Notes under the pieces: model-generated | Database searches by the model: none | Seen by the model: only the letters and a program-made list of their open reading frames with translations | What the model was told of the DNA's origin: nothing | Shown: positions 19,778 to 27,997 of the stretch, piece after piece | Position numbering within the stretch: the first letter of the stretch is position 1 | How the letters are laid out: every line of letters starts with the position of its first letter | Made by a program: the position numbers and the translations under genes | Assembly: GCF_022387135.1 (NCBI RefSeq) | Contig: NZ_CP092462.1 | Coordinates: forward strand, 4,526,001 to 4,590,000 | DNA length: 64,000 nucleotides | Direction of reading: 5' to 3' | DNA from: Comamonas sp. B21-038 | Lineage (GTDB): Bacteria > Pseudomonadota > Gammaproteobacteria > Burkholderiales > Burkholderiaceae_C

Positions 19778-20404
19778 TTACAGCGCCAGATCCGTCCACT
19801 GCCCGGGCTCGAGGCCATCGAGCGTATAGGGGCCGATCGCCATGCGCACCAGGCGCAGGGTGGGGTGGCCGACGGCGGCCGTCATGCGCCGCACCTGGCG
19901 GTTGCGGCCTTCGCGGATGATGAGCTCGATCCAGCAATCGGGCACGCTCTGGCGCACGCGGATCGGCGGGTGGCGGGGCCACATCGCCGGCTGCGGGTCG
20001 AGCATGCGCACCTGGGCAGGCAGGGTCCTGCCGTCTTTCAGGTCCACGCCATCGCGCAGCTGCTGCAAGGCCGCTGCATCGGGGATGCCTTCCACCTGCA
20101 CCCAGTAGGTCTTGGCCATCTTGTGGCGCGGGTCGGCAATGCGGGCCTGCAGCTGGCCGTCATTGGTCAGCAGCAGCAGGCCTTCGCTGTCGCCATCGAG
20201 CCGGCCAGCCACATAGACGCCAGGCACATCGATAAAGTCCTTGAGGCCTTGCCAGCGCCCCTCGGGCGTGAACTGGCTGACGACGCCATAGGGCTTGTGA
20301 AAACCCAACAGCCGTGGCGGACCGGCCGGACTGGCGGGCTTGGAAGCTTTGAGGAATTGGACGGGCCCGCCGCTTTTGCGCGGCCGCATGCGTGGCTCGG
20401 GCAT
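19778..20404 (-). CDS. rluE: Ribosomal large subunit pseudouridine synthase E-type
   Basis: A 208-residue member of the RsuA/RluB/E/F group without an N-terminal S4 domain, as in RluE. The catalytic motif is GRLDGDSEGLLLLTNDG, with the active Asp in RLD. Other family landmarks are LGFHKPYGVVSQF and the C-terminal IREGRNRQVRRM. RluE makes a pseudouridine in 23S rRNA (U2457 in E. coli). Its start shares a base with the gntR stop, so it is translated with the dctA-gntR operon, an unrelated function. Confidence 0.88.
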   Translation of the reverse strand: MPEPRMRPRKSGGPVQFLKASKPASPAGPPRLLGFHKPYGVVSQFTPEGRWQGLKDFIDVPGVYVAGRLDGDSEGLLLLTNDGQLQARIADPRHKMAKTYWVQVEGIPDAAALQQLRDGVDLKDGRTLPAQVRMLDPQPAMWPRHPPIRVRQSVPDCWIELIIREGRNRQVRRMTAAVGHPTLRLVRMAIGPYTLDGLEPGQWTDLAL

Positions 20405-21090
20405 CAGCGCTGCACGGGGCTCAGGGTGGCCCGCAGGCGCTCGCCGGGTGCGGTCTCCGGCGGCGGCGGCGTGGTCTCCAGCGCTTCTTCCACATTGCCG
20501 ATGTGGGCCAGCATCAGCGCGCGGGCCTGCTCGGCGTCGCCGCGCTCCAGCGCTTGGACAATGCTCGCGTGGTCGGCGCAGGACTGCTCGGCGCTGTGGT
20601 CGGACTGGTAGAGCGTTGCTGCCAAGGTGGTGCGGGCGGTCAGGTCGCGCAGGGTATCGGCCAGCAGACGGTGGCCCATGTTCTCGGCCAGGCAGACATG
20701 GAAATCGGCCAGCAGGAAGGCGCGCGTCGCGGCATCGGCGCCCTGGATCGCGCGCTGCTCCTCGTCGATATGCAGGCGCAGCTGGCGGATCACCTGCTGC
20801 ATCGGTCGGCCTGCCGTCTCCAGGATGCCGGCCTCGATGATGCGGCGGGCGGCAAAGGCGTCGCGCGCCTCCTCGGCACTGGGCTGCACCACATACCAGC
20901 CCCGGCGCGGCTGCACCTGCACAAAGCCGCGCGCCTGCAACTGCATCAGCGCCTCACGCACCAGGGTGCGGCTGACCGAGAAGTTGTCCGCCAGTGCCTG
21001 CTCTCCCAGGCGCTCTCCTGGCGACAGCTTCTGTGCGAGGATGGCTTCGACAACGCGTTCCGCGATGGTGGTGGGGCTGACAGCAGTCAT
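20404..21090 (-). CDS. GntR-family (FadR/FCD type) transcriptional regulator
   Basis: A 228-residue regulator with a GntR winged helix (about residues 8-72; ALADNFSVSRTLVREALMQLQARGFV) and a helical FCD effector domain (about 80-210). It lies 5 bp after dctA in the same operon. FCD regulators bind short palindromes with a TNGT...ACNA core. TTGTATACAA and two TTGTATGCAA copies upstream of dctA fit this, so feedback control of ridA/dctA is likely. The ligand is probably an organic acid. Confidence 0.88.
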   Translation of the reverse strand: MTAVSPTTIAERVVEAILAQKLSPGERLGEQALADNFSVSRTLVREALMQLQARGFVQVQPRRGWYVVQPSAEEARDAFAARRIIEAGILETAGRPMQQVIRQLRLHIDEEQRAIQGADAATRAFLLADFHVCLAENMGHRLLADTLRDLTARTTLAATLYQSDHSAEQSCADHASIVQALERGDAEQARALMLAHIGNVEEALETTPPPPETAPGERLRATLSPVQR

Positions 21091-21095
21091 GAGGC

Positions 21096-22403
21096 TCAGG
21101 CGTGGGGTGTGGACAGCTCCGATTGTGCCGTGTCTTGCGGCAGCTTCTCGCCATTGAGCACCTTATGGGCCCGCTCGCGGTCGATATCGCCTTCCCACGA
21201 CGCAATCGCCACGGTCGCCACACAGTTGCCGATCAGGTTGCCCAGCGCGCGGGCAATACCCATGAACCAGTCCACCGACAGCACCAGCACCAGGCCGATG
21301 GCCGGGATCGCGGGGATGGCATGCAAGGTGGCGGCCAGCACCACAATGGCCGAGCCCGGCACGCCATGCGCACCCTTGGAGGTCACCAGCGCAATGGCCA
21401 GGATGGTCAGCAGATCGGTCATCGAGATCGGCGTATTGGTGGCCTGCGCAATGAAGACCGCTGCCAACGTGATGTAGATCGAGAACGCGTCAAGGTTGAA
21501 CGAGTAGCCGGTGGGGATCACCAGGCCGACGGTGGAGTCGCGGATGCCCAGGTGGCGCAGCTTGGCCATGATCTGGGGCAGCACGCTGTCGGACGAGGTG
21601 GTGGCGAAGACGACCATCAGCTCTTCGCGCAGGTAGCGCAGCAGCTTGATCAGGCTGAAGCCCGAGACGCGCATCGCAAAACCCAGCACGACAAACACGA
21701 AGAAGGCGACCGCGACATAGAACAGCAGCACCAGCATGCCCAGCTGCTTGAGCGAGCCCACGCCGTACTGGCCGACGGTAAACGCAATCGCACCCAGCAC
21801 GCCCAGCGGCGCCAGCTTGATGATGATGCCCATCACCTTGAACAGCACATGCGACATTGTGTCGATCAACAGGCTGACCGGCGCGCCGCGCTCGCCCAGC
21901 ATCGTCAGGCCGCAGCCAAACAGCACGGCAAACAGCAGCACCTGCAGCACATCGCCGGTGGCAAAGGCCTGCACCACGGTGGTGGGGATCAGCTTCATCA
22001 GGAAATCGACCGTGCCGCCGCTGGTCAGCTTGTCGGCATTGCTGGCGTAAGCGCTCATCGCCGAGGCATCGAGCTTGCTCGGGTCCACGTTCATGCCTGC
22101 ACCAGGTTGGAACACAAAGGCCAGCACCAGGCCCAGAACCAGTGCAATGGTGGTCAGCACCTCGAAATAGATCAGCGCCTTGACGCCGACCCGGCCCACA
22201 CGCTTGAGGTCGCCCGCCCCGGCAATGCCATGCACCACCACGCAGAACACCAGCACCGGGATGATCATCTTGATGAGCTTGATGAAACCATCGCCCAAAG
22301 GCTTGAGTTTGACGGCCCATTCCGGCGCCAGCAGGCCGACGATGACCCCGATGATGAGAGCCACCACCACCTGCCCGAACAGCGATCTGACAAAGCGACG
22401 CAT
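21096..22403 (-). CDS. dctA: C4-dicarboxylate:cation symporter DctA-like
   Basis: The frame is much longer upstream, but homology begins at MRRFVRSLFGQVVVALIIGV. ATG 22403 has AAGGA six bases upstream, giving 435 residues (E. coli DctA is 428). Family motifs are present: ATTSSDSVLP (HP1 serine-rich motif) and PTGYSFNLD (TM7). About eight helices and two re-entrant loops are expected. It imports succinate, fumarate, malate or aspartate with protons or sodium. It forms an operon with gntR and rluE; ridA lies upstream. Confidence 0.92.
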   Translation of the reverse strand: MRRFVRSLFGQVVVALIIGVIVGLLAPEWAVKLKPLGDGFIKLIKMIIPVLVFCVVVHGIAGAGDLKRVGRVGVKALIYFEVLTTIALVLGLVLAFVFQPGAGMNVDPSKLDASAMSAYASNADKLTSGGTVDFLMKLIPTTVVQAFATGDVLQVLLFAVLFGCGLTMLGERGAPVSLLIDTMSHVLFKVMGIIIKLAPLGVLGAIAFTVGQYGVGSLKQLGMLVLLFYVAVAFFVFVVLGFAMRVSGFSLIKLLRYLREELMVVFATTSSDSVLPQIMAKLRHLGIRDSTVGLVIPTGYSFNLDAFSIYITLAAVFIAQATNTPISMTDLLTILAIALVTSKGAHGVPGSAIVVLAATLHAIPAIPAIGLVLVLSVDWFMGIARALGNLIGNCVATVAIASWEGDIDRERAHKVLNGEKLPQDTAQSELSTPHA

Positions 22404-22420
22404 ACGCATTCCTTTTGAGT

Positions 22421-22578
22421 TTGTATACAAGTTATAAATTTCTTGTATGCAAAAATGTACCCAAGCACAAAGCATTTGGTGAACAGGGATTACCCGTGAG
22501 TGTTCACCGACTTGTGCGGCCTCGGAGACAGAAGCAAAAAGCCTGCCATGCAAGATGCAAGACAGGCTTTGTATGCAA
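22421..22578. promoter_or_regulatory. Three GntR-type boxes TTGTAT(A/G)CAA before dctA
   Basis: TTGTATACAA, a perfect palindrome, is at 22421-22430. TTGTATGCAA is at 22443-22452 and again at 22569-22578. Centre distances are 22 bp and 126 bp, about two and twelve helical turns, so all three face the same side of the DNA. The set fits a FadR-type GntR operator, and a gntR gene is two genes downstream. Confidence 0.65.
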
Positions 22579-22624
22579 GGAATGCAGCATTCTGCAACGG
22601 CCCGCTCAGGGCCGTGCGGGGCGA

Positions 22625-22990
22625 TCAGGCCTTTTCGACGGCTGCGACCACCACCACTTCGATCTTGTAATCGGGGTTGCCCAAGGTGGCTTGCACGGTG
22701 GCGCGGGGCGGCGTATGGCCCGGGGCGACCCAGGCGTCCCAGACGCTGTTCATCTGACCGATCTCGGTGATGTCGGTCAGGTAGATCTGGCACTGCAGAA
22801 TGCTGGCCTTGCTCGATCCGGCCTCGCCCAGCAGGCGGTCGATATGGCCCAGCACTTCTTGCGTTTGGGTGACGATATCGGCACCGGGGTTGTTCTCGGG
22901 GATCTGGCCCGCCAGGTAGACGGTGCCGTTGTGGATGGCGGTTTCGGACAGGCGTGCGCCGACGTGGCGGCGGTCGATGGCAGAGGTCAT
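22625..22990 (-). CDS. ridA: RidA-family reactive imine deaminase
   Basis: A 121-residue RidA/YjgF protein from ATG 22990. The substrate Arg lies in PPRATVQATLG, followed by the family end motif YKIEVVVVAAV. The N-terminal VYLAGQIPEN is also typical. RidA trimers hydrolyse 2-aminoacrylate and other imines released by PLP enzymes such as threonine dehydratase, and an ilvA gene lies only 0.9 kb away. It lies 221 bp upstream of dctA on the same strand. Confidence 0.92.
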   Translation of the reverse strand: MTSAIDRRHVGARLSETAIHNGTVYLAGQIPENNPGADIVTQTQEVLGHIDRLLGEAGSSKASILQCQIYLTDITEIGQMNSVWDAWVAPGHTPPRATVQATLGNPDYKIEVVVVAAVEKA

Positions 22991-23113
22991 GCTCGTCTTT
23001 CGGTAACGGAGGGGGATACGCAAAAATCATAGCGCATCGCAAGGCCGGTGCGCAGGCACAAGGCTGTTGCGGCACAATGGCCCTCTTTGCCGTTGCTGCC
23101 TCCGCCGCCCACC

Positions 23114-23779
23114 ATGACCGACCGCTTTTCTGAATCGCTCCAAGCGCTGAACCAGCCCGTTTGGGATGCCTGCATCCACCACCGCTTCATTGACGAGATG
23201 CGGGCCGGCAGCCTGGACGATGCGGTGCTGCGCCGCTACCTGGTGCAGGACTACCAGTTCATCAACCAGTTCGTGGCGCTGCTGGGCGCAGCCATCGCCA
23301 GTGCCGACAGCTTTGCGCCGCGCGTGCGGCTGGCGCAGTTTGCGGCGATGATCACCAGCGACGAGAACACCTATTTCCAGCGCAGCTTGGACGAGCTGCA
23401 GGTGCCCGCGCAGGAACGCGAGACACCGCCGCTGACGCTGCCTACCGTGCAGTTCCAGGCGCTGATGGGCCAGGCCGCGCGCAGCCAGAAATACGCCAAC
23501 TGCCTGGCCGTGCTCTGTGTGGCCGAAGGCCTGTACCTGGACGGCTTTGACCAGCCCGGCCAGACCCTGCCGCCGCGTTTTGTGCATGCCGAATGGATCA
23601 GCCTGCATGCCAACGACTTTTTCCGCGATTTTGTGGGCTGGCTGCGTGCTGAGCTCGACCGCATGGGCGAAAGCATCGACCCCGATGCACGCGCCGAGGC
23701 GGCCGATTATTTCAGCCGCGCAGTGGCGCTGGAGCAGGCGTTTTTTGACCATGTCTACCAGCCGCCCAGCGCCGACTGA
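23114..23779 (+). CDS. tenA: TenA/THI-4 family protein (aminopyrimidine aminohydrolase-like)
   Basis: A 221-residue all-helical TenA-family protein from ATG 23114. Landmarks are YLVQDYQFINQFVALLGAAIA near residue 42 and the active-site segment LCVAEGLYLDGF near residue 138. The C-terminus is WISLHANDFFRDFVGWLRAELD then AFFDHVY. TenA enzymes hydrolyse aminopyrimidine products of thiamin breakdown for salvage. No other thiamin gene lies nearby, so the assignment rests on the family alone. Confidence 0.82.
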   Translation: MTDRFSESLQALNQPVWDACIHHRFIDEMRAGSLDDAVLRRYLVQDYQFINQFVALLGAAIASADSFAPRVRLAQFAAMITSDENTYFQRSLDELQVPAQERETPPLTLPTVQFQALMGQAARSQKYANCLAVLCVAEGLYLDGFDQPGQTLPPRFVHAEWISLHANDFFRDFVGWLRAELDRMGESIDPDARAEAADYFSRAVALEQAFFDHVYQPPSAD

Positions 23780-23870
23780 ACGCCGCGCCAGCCATCGAGA
23801 CGACGAGACATTCCATGACAACAGCCAGCCCCTGGCCGGGCGGCACCCCATCCCTTCAGCGAGTCATCCC

Positions 23871-25070
23871 ATGCTCAGCATCCAAGACATCCGCAATGCC
23901 GCGCAGCGCATCCAAGGCAAGGTCGAGCGCACGCCCTGCCTCTACTCCCACACGCTGTCCCAGATCGTGGGCGCCAAGGTCTATCTCAAGTTCGAGAACC
24001 TGCAGTTCACGGCGGCGTTCAAGGAGCGCGGTGCCTGCAACAAGCTGATGCAGCTGGACGCCGAGCAGCGTGCACGGGGCGTCATCGCGATGAGCGCGGG
24101 CAACCATGCCCAGGGCGTGGCCTACCATGCGCAGCAGCTGGGTGTGCGGGCGGTGATCGTGATGCCGCGCTTCACGCCGGGTGTCAAGGTGGAGCGCACG
24201 CGCAGCTTTGGTGCCGAGGTGGTGCTGCATGGCGACACCCTGGAAGAGGCCCGCGCCCATGCCTATGCGATGGCCGAGGACCAGAAGCTGGTGTTTGTGC
24301 ATCCGTTTGACGATGCCGACATTGCAGCGGGCCAGGGCACCTTGGCGCTGGAGATGCTCGAAGACCAGCCCGATCTGGACACCTTGCTCATCGCCGTGGG
24401 CGGTGGCGGCCTGATTGCCGGCATCGCCACCGCGGCCAAGGCCGTCAAGCCCGGCATCCAGGTGGTGGGCGTGCAGACCTCGCGCTTTCCCAGCATGGTC
24501 AATGCGGTGCAGCAGCTGGATTTGCCGGTGGGCGTATCGACGATGGCCGAAGGCATTGCCGTGGCCACGGCCGGCATGATCACGCGCGAGATCGTGGCCC
24601 GCACCGTCGATGACCTGGTGCTGGTCGAAGAGAGCGATATCGAGCAGGCCGTGCTGATGCTGCTGGAGATTGAAAAGACCCTGGTCGAAGGGGCTGGCTC
24701 GGTGGGTCTGGCGGCGCTGCTGCGCTACCCCGAGCGCTTCCGGGGCCAGAAGGTGGGCCTGGTGCTGTCGGGCGGCAATATCGATCCGCTGCTGCTGGCC
24801 TCCATCATCCAGCGCGGCATGGTGCGCTCGGGCCGGCTCGCGCGCCTGCGCATCAGCTCGCGCGATGTGCCCGGCATGCTCGCGCGCATCACCGCCATCG
24901 TGGCCGAGGCGGGGGCCAACATCGAAGAGGTGCACCACCAGCGCGCCTTCACCAAGCTGGCCGCGCAGAACACCGAGATCGACATCGTGCTGCAGACCCG
25001 CAGCAAGGCGCATATCGACGAGGTGGTGGACAAGCTGCGCGGCGTAGGCATGCAGGTCGATCTGGCCTGA
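23871..25070 (+). CDS. ilvA: Threonine ammonia-lyase (threonine dehydratase) with C-terminal ACT domain
   Basis: 399 residues from ATG 23871. PLP is bound by the Lys in FTAAFKERGA (about residue 53). The other fold-type II motifs are SAGNHAQGVA and the phosphate-binding VGGGGLIAG. A single ACT domain starts near LRISSRDVPGMLARITAIV (about residue 325). This ~400-residue class is shorter than E. coli IlvA (514, two ACT-like modules). It deaminates threonine to 2-oxobutanoate for isoleucine synthesis or catabolism, with the ACT domain sensing an amino acid. Confidence 0.92.
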   Translation: MLSIQDIRNAAQRIQGKVERTPCLYSHTLSQIVGAKVYLKFENLQFTAAFKERGACNKLMQLDAEQRARGVIAMSAGNHAQGVAYHAQQLGVRAVIVMPRFTPGVKVERTRSFGAEVVLHGDTLEEARAHAYAMAEDQKLVFVHPFDDADIAAGQGTLALEMLEDQPDLDTLLIAVGGGGLIAGIATAAKAVKPGIQVVGVQTSRFPSMVNAVQQLDLPVGVSTMAEGIAVATAGMITREIVARTVDDLVLVEESDIEQAVLMLLEIEKTLVEGAGSVGLAALLRYPERFRGQKVGLVLSGGNIDPLLLASIIQRGMVRSGRLARLRISSRDVPGMLARITAIVAEAGANIEEVHHQRAFTKLAAQNTEIDIVLQTRSKAHIDEVVDKLRGVGMQVDLA

Positions 25071-25093
25071 CAGTGCGGTAGCGGCGGTCCTCC

Positions 25094-26614
25094 TCAAGCG
25101 CCCCGGTGGCGTTCCAGCAGCAGGGCCAAGGTCTGCCAGGCGGCCGGCTGCTCGGCCATGGCCACCGAGATGCGCAGCAGGCTTGACGGCGCCTGGCGCG
25201 GTGAGAACAGCACCCCGGGCGCCAGCAGCAGGCCATGCTCGCTGGCCTGGCGCGCCAGCAGTTCCGAGTCCATGCCGCAGTCCACCCACGCAAAGGTGCC
25301 GGCCACCGGCTCATGCACCGCGTGGCAGCCCAGCGCTTCGAGCTGGCGCAGGCAGCGGTGGCGCGCCTTGTCCACCCGCTCGCGCAGCCGGTCCACATGC
25401 TTGCGGTAGCTGCCATCGGCCAGGATGCGGTGCACGATCTGCTCGCTGGGCAGCGCGGAGGTGAGGCCGCCCAGCAGCTTCAGATCGGTCAGCTGGTGGA
25501 TGAACTCGGGTCGCGCCGCCACATAGCCCACGCGCAAGCCGCCCGACAGTGTTTTGGAATAGCCCCCCACCAGCAGCACGCGCTGCAGTCGGTCCATGGC
25601 CGCCAGGCGCAGGGGCATATTGCCCAGGTATTCGGAATAGGTGTCGTCCTCGACCAGCAGGAAATCATGCCGCTCGGCAATGCGCAGCACCTCATGGGCG
25701 ACACCGGCCGACAGGCTCAGCCCGGTGGGGTTGTGCACGGCGGTGTTCAGGATGAAAAGCTTGGGCTGGTGCTGCGCGGCCAGGGCCTGCAGCGCCTGCA
25801 CATCGGGGCCGCCAGGCAGGCGCGGCACGCCCACCACATTCACCCCCATCGTGTTGAGGCGGCCAAAGATCAGGAACCAGCCCGGGTCCTCGACCAGCAC
25901 GGTGTCGCCCGGCTGCAGAAAGCAGCGCACGATCAGGTCCAGCCCGTGGGTGACGCCGCTCACCGTCATCAGCTGGGTCTCGGGGTGGGCGGGCACTTCC
26001 TGCGCCTGCAAGGTCGATGCGATCTGGCGGCGTAGTGGTGCCAGGCCCTGGGGCAGGCCATAGCCGAGCAGGCTGCGCTCGGCCCGCACCCCCTGCTTCA
26101 GAATGGCGCGCATCGCGCCGCTGATCAGGCCTTCGTCCATCCAGCTGGCGGGCAGGCAGCCGGCACTGCCGGTGTGGCCGGAGCCATCGGCATCCTCGCG
26201 GAAGATGCCGCGCAGCAGGTAGGCGGTGTCAAACGCAGCACCCTGGGCCAGGCTGGCCGCAGGGGCAGCGGCCGCTACGGCCAGCGCGCGCTGGGCACAG
26301 ACAAAAAAGCCCGCGCCCCGGCGCGATTGCACCAGGCCCTGCGCGGCCAGCCGGTCATAGGCCTGCACTACCGTGTCGCGGCTCACGCCCGCCTGGTCGG
26401 CCAGTGCCCGCACCGATGGCAGGCGCATGCCCGTGCGCAGCCCGTGGTGGCGGATGCGGTCGCTGAAATGCGCCACCAGCTGCTCGACCAGGGAGGCGCT
26501 GCCGGTGCGCACTGGTTGCCAGCCCCAGGCGGCCGCTGCCAGCGGGCGGGCACGTGAGCCGGGCGCAGCGGTGTCGGCTGCGGTCTCGGGGGGCGGCGAA
26601 AGTGTCTGGGTCAT
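25094..26614 (-). CDS. MocR/PdxR-type regulator (GntR HTH fused to class I aminotransferase domain)
   Basis: 506 residues from ATG 26614. The N-terminal GntR winged helix (about residues 35-105; MRLPSVRALADQAGVSRDTVVQAYDRL) is joined by an Ala-rich linker to a fold-type I aminotransferase domain. PLP Lys is in VGGYSKTLSGGLRVGYV. MocR proteins sense PLP or an amino compound, and many control a divergent gene. Here that is a LysE-family exporter, the likely target. Confidence 0.9.
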   Translation of the reverse strand: MTQTLSPPPETAADTAAPGSRARPLAAAAWGWQPVRTGSASLVEQLVAHFSDRIRHHGLRTGMRLPSVRALADQAGVSRDTVVQAYDRLAAQGLVQSRRGAGFFVCAQRALAVAAAAPAASLAQGAAFDTAYLLRGIFREDADGSGHTGSAGCLPASWMDEGLISGAMRAILKQGVRAERSLLGYGLPQGLAPLRRQIASTLQAQEVPAHPETQLMTVSGVTHGLDLIVRCFLQPGDTVLVEDPGWFLIFGRLNTMGVNVVGVPRLPGGPDVQALQALAAQHQPKLFILNTAVHNPTGLSLSAGVAHEVLRIAERHDFLLVEDDTYSEYLGNMPLRLAAMDRLQRVLLVGGYSKTLSGGLRVGYVAARPEFIHQLTDLKLLGGLTSALPSEQIVHRILADGSYRKHVDRLRERVDKARHRCLRQLEALGCHAVHEPVAGTFAWVDCGMDSELLARQASEHGLLLAPGVLFSPRQAPSSLLRISVAMAEQPAAWQTLALLLERHRGA

Positions 26615-26723
26615 AAGAGCAGGCCAATTCTGCAAGTGGCCAGTTAAAGTGTACCGGTGCTGTACTGCATCCTGGCGGTAGCATGGCAACAGCTTTTCTT
26701 TTCTTCCTTGTTCGCACGCTGCC

Positions 26724-27335
26724 ATGTCCGTTCTGCCCCAAACCTCCGCTTTTGTGTTGCCCCTGGCCCTGTTCGCCTTTGTCAGCTCGGTCACCCCGGG
26801 CCCCAACAATGTGATGCTGACGGCCTCGGGCGCCACTTTTGGCTACCGCCGCACGGTGCCGCATATGCTGGGCATCAGCCTGGGGGTGGTGGCCATGCTG
26901 CTGCTGGTGGGCCTGGGGCTGGGCGTGGCCTTTGAGCGTGAGCCGCGTCTCTACACCTGGCTCAAGTACCTGGGTGCCGCTTACCTGCTGTGGCTGGCCT
27001 GGAAGATTGCCCGCTCCGGCCAGGCCGGCGCCGGGCAGGCCGGTGCGCAGCCCTTTGGCTTTTGGCAGGCCGCTGCGTTCCAGTGGGTCAACCCCAAGGC
27101 CTGGGTCATGGCCATCGGCATCGTGGCGACCTATACCCCGCGCGATGGCTATACCGCCAACCTGCTGCTCGCCGCGCTGGTGCTGGGAGTGGTGAACTAC
27201 CCCAGCGTCAGCGTCTGGACCTTGTTTGGCAGTGCGGTGGGCCGCGCACTGCGCACGCCCCGGGCACTGCAGCGCTTCAACTGGTGCATGGCGGCACTGC
27301 TGGTGCTGTCGCTGTATCCGGTGCTGGAGGGCTGA
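26724..27335 (+). CDS. LysE/RhtB-family amino-acid exporter
   Basis: A 203-residue inner-membrane protein with about six helices and the family motif SSVTPGPNNVMLTASGATFGYRR at residues 16-38. The second signature is AAAFQWVNPKAWVMAIG. It probably exports an amino acid or derivative. It is divergent from the MocR regulator, 109 bp apart. Substrate not predictable. Confidence 0.9.
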   Translation: MSVLPQTSAFVLPLALFAFVSSVTPGPNNVMLTASGATFGYRRTVPHMLGISLGVVAMLLLVGLGLGVAFEREPRLYTWLKYLGAAYLLWLAWKIARSGQAGAGQAGAQPFGFWQAAAFQWVNPKAWVMAIGIVATYTPRDGYTANLLLAALVLGVVNYPSVSVWTLFGSAVGRALRTPRALQRFNWCMAALLVLSLYPVLEG

Positions 27336-27404
27336 TCGCTGGGGCGCGAGCCACACCGGCTGGCTCAGGGTTTTTGCCCGGCATGCAGTCTGGGGCCTGC
27401 TGGC

Positions 27405-27410
27405 TACAAT
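27405..27410 (+). promoter_or_regulatory. Candidate -10 element for the small membrane protein gene
   Basis: TACAAT, preceded by TGGC, lies 43 bp before the start at 27453. No convincing -35 was seen. Confidence 0.3.
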
Positions 27411-27452
27411 GGTCCTCAGCTTTTTTGGCAGCCTTTGCATTGGAGAGAGCCC

Positions 27453-27599
27453 ATGTCCAGCCCGCACACCGACGCCGATACCGAACACCCCCCGGTGGAT
27501 ACCGTGGAAGCCATTGTTCCGCTGATGCCCGTGGTGCTCCCCGTGGTGGGCGCGCTGATGATGTTCCTGCTGGCCTTCATTGCCGTCTACATGGCCTGA
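27453..27599 (+). CDS. 48-residue single-helix membrane protein
   Basis: ATG 27453 is preceded by GGAGAGAG. The acidic, hydrophilic N-terminus (MSSPHTDADTEHPPVDTVEA) is followed by one long hydrophobic helix (about residues 20-47). A rho-independent terminator follows 35 bp later, so this is a complete small transcription unit after lysE. I do not recognise a family. It may bind and modulate a membrane partner, but nothing here identifies it. Confidence 0.6.
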   Translation: MSSPHTDADTEHPPVDTVEAIVPLMPVVLPVVGALMMFLLAFIAVYMA

Positions 27600-27634
27600 G
27601 CGCCGCGCGATCCGCGCCCGAGGGCCTGTTGCTG

Positions 27635-27658
27635 AACCCGCCGCTGGCGGGTTTTTTT
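27635..27658 (+). terminator. Rho-independent terminator
   Basis: AACCCGCC (27635-27642) pairs with GGCGGGTT (27646-27653) around a 3-nt loop, followed by a seven-T tract. It ends the lysE/small-protein unit. Confidence 0.9.
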
Positions 27659-27782
27659 ATCGCCTGCCGCTGGCCGATGATGGCTGGCGCGGCCCCGATC
27701 GGCCTGGGCGCCTTGGCCACTGCAGGCCCGCGCCACCTGCGCGACAGGGTGGCGGCCAAAGAAACCGGTATCAATACACTTG

Positions 27783-27807
27783 TGCATTTAATCATGCATC
27801 AAATGCA
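27783..27807. promoter_or_regulatory. Inverted repeat upstream of pckG
   Basis: TGCATTT (27783-27789) and AAATGCA (27801-27807) are perfect complements around an 11-bp spacer that itself contains ATGCAT. It lies about 40 bp before a -10-like TAAAAT (27850-27855), a place where an activator or repressor could act. Confidence 0.35.
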
Positions 27808-27997
27808 TAGATCTGGTGACCGAAAATCACCGTTTTGGGGTCCCACTGCTAAAATCGCGGGTCCAGCGTAGGCATTTTTGCGCACAGGCATGGCGCTCTG
27901 TCCGACGCAGTGGAGACGGTTTTTCAAAAATGGGTTGCGGCCAGGGAGCGGGCCGCAGCGGTTTTTGATGAACCGTTTACAACTTTGAAAGCTTCCG

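Larger units (their letters stand above)
27600..27997. other. Intergenic region upstream of pckG
   Basis: Apart from the terminator at 27635-27658, this 398-bp stretch has no credible gene. It holds an inverted repeat TGCATTT-N11-AAATGCA (27783-27807), a small dyad GGTGA/TCACC (27815-27831) and a -10-like TGCTAAAAT (27848-27855). These are probably the pckG promoter region. Confidence 0.5.

Noticed and set aside
19758..19800. Terminator between the hypothetical membrane gene and rluE
   Set aside because: Only short GC matches around CTTTTTA; no stable stem could be drawn.
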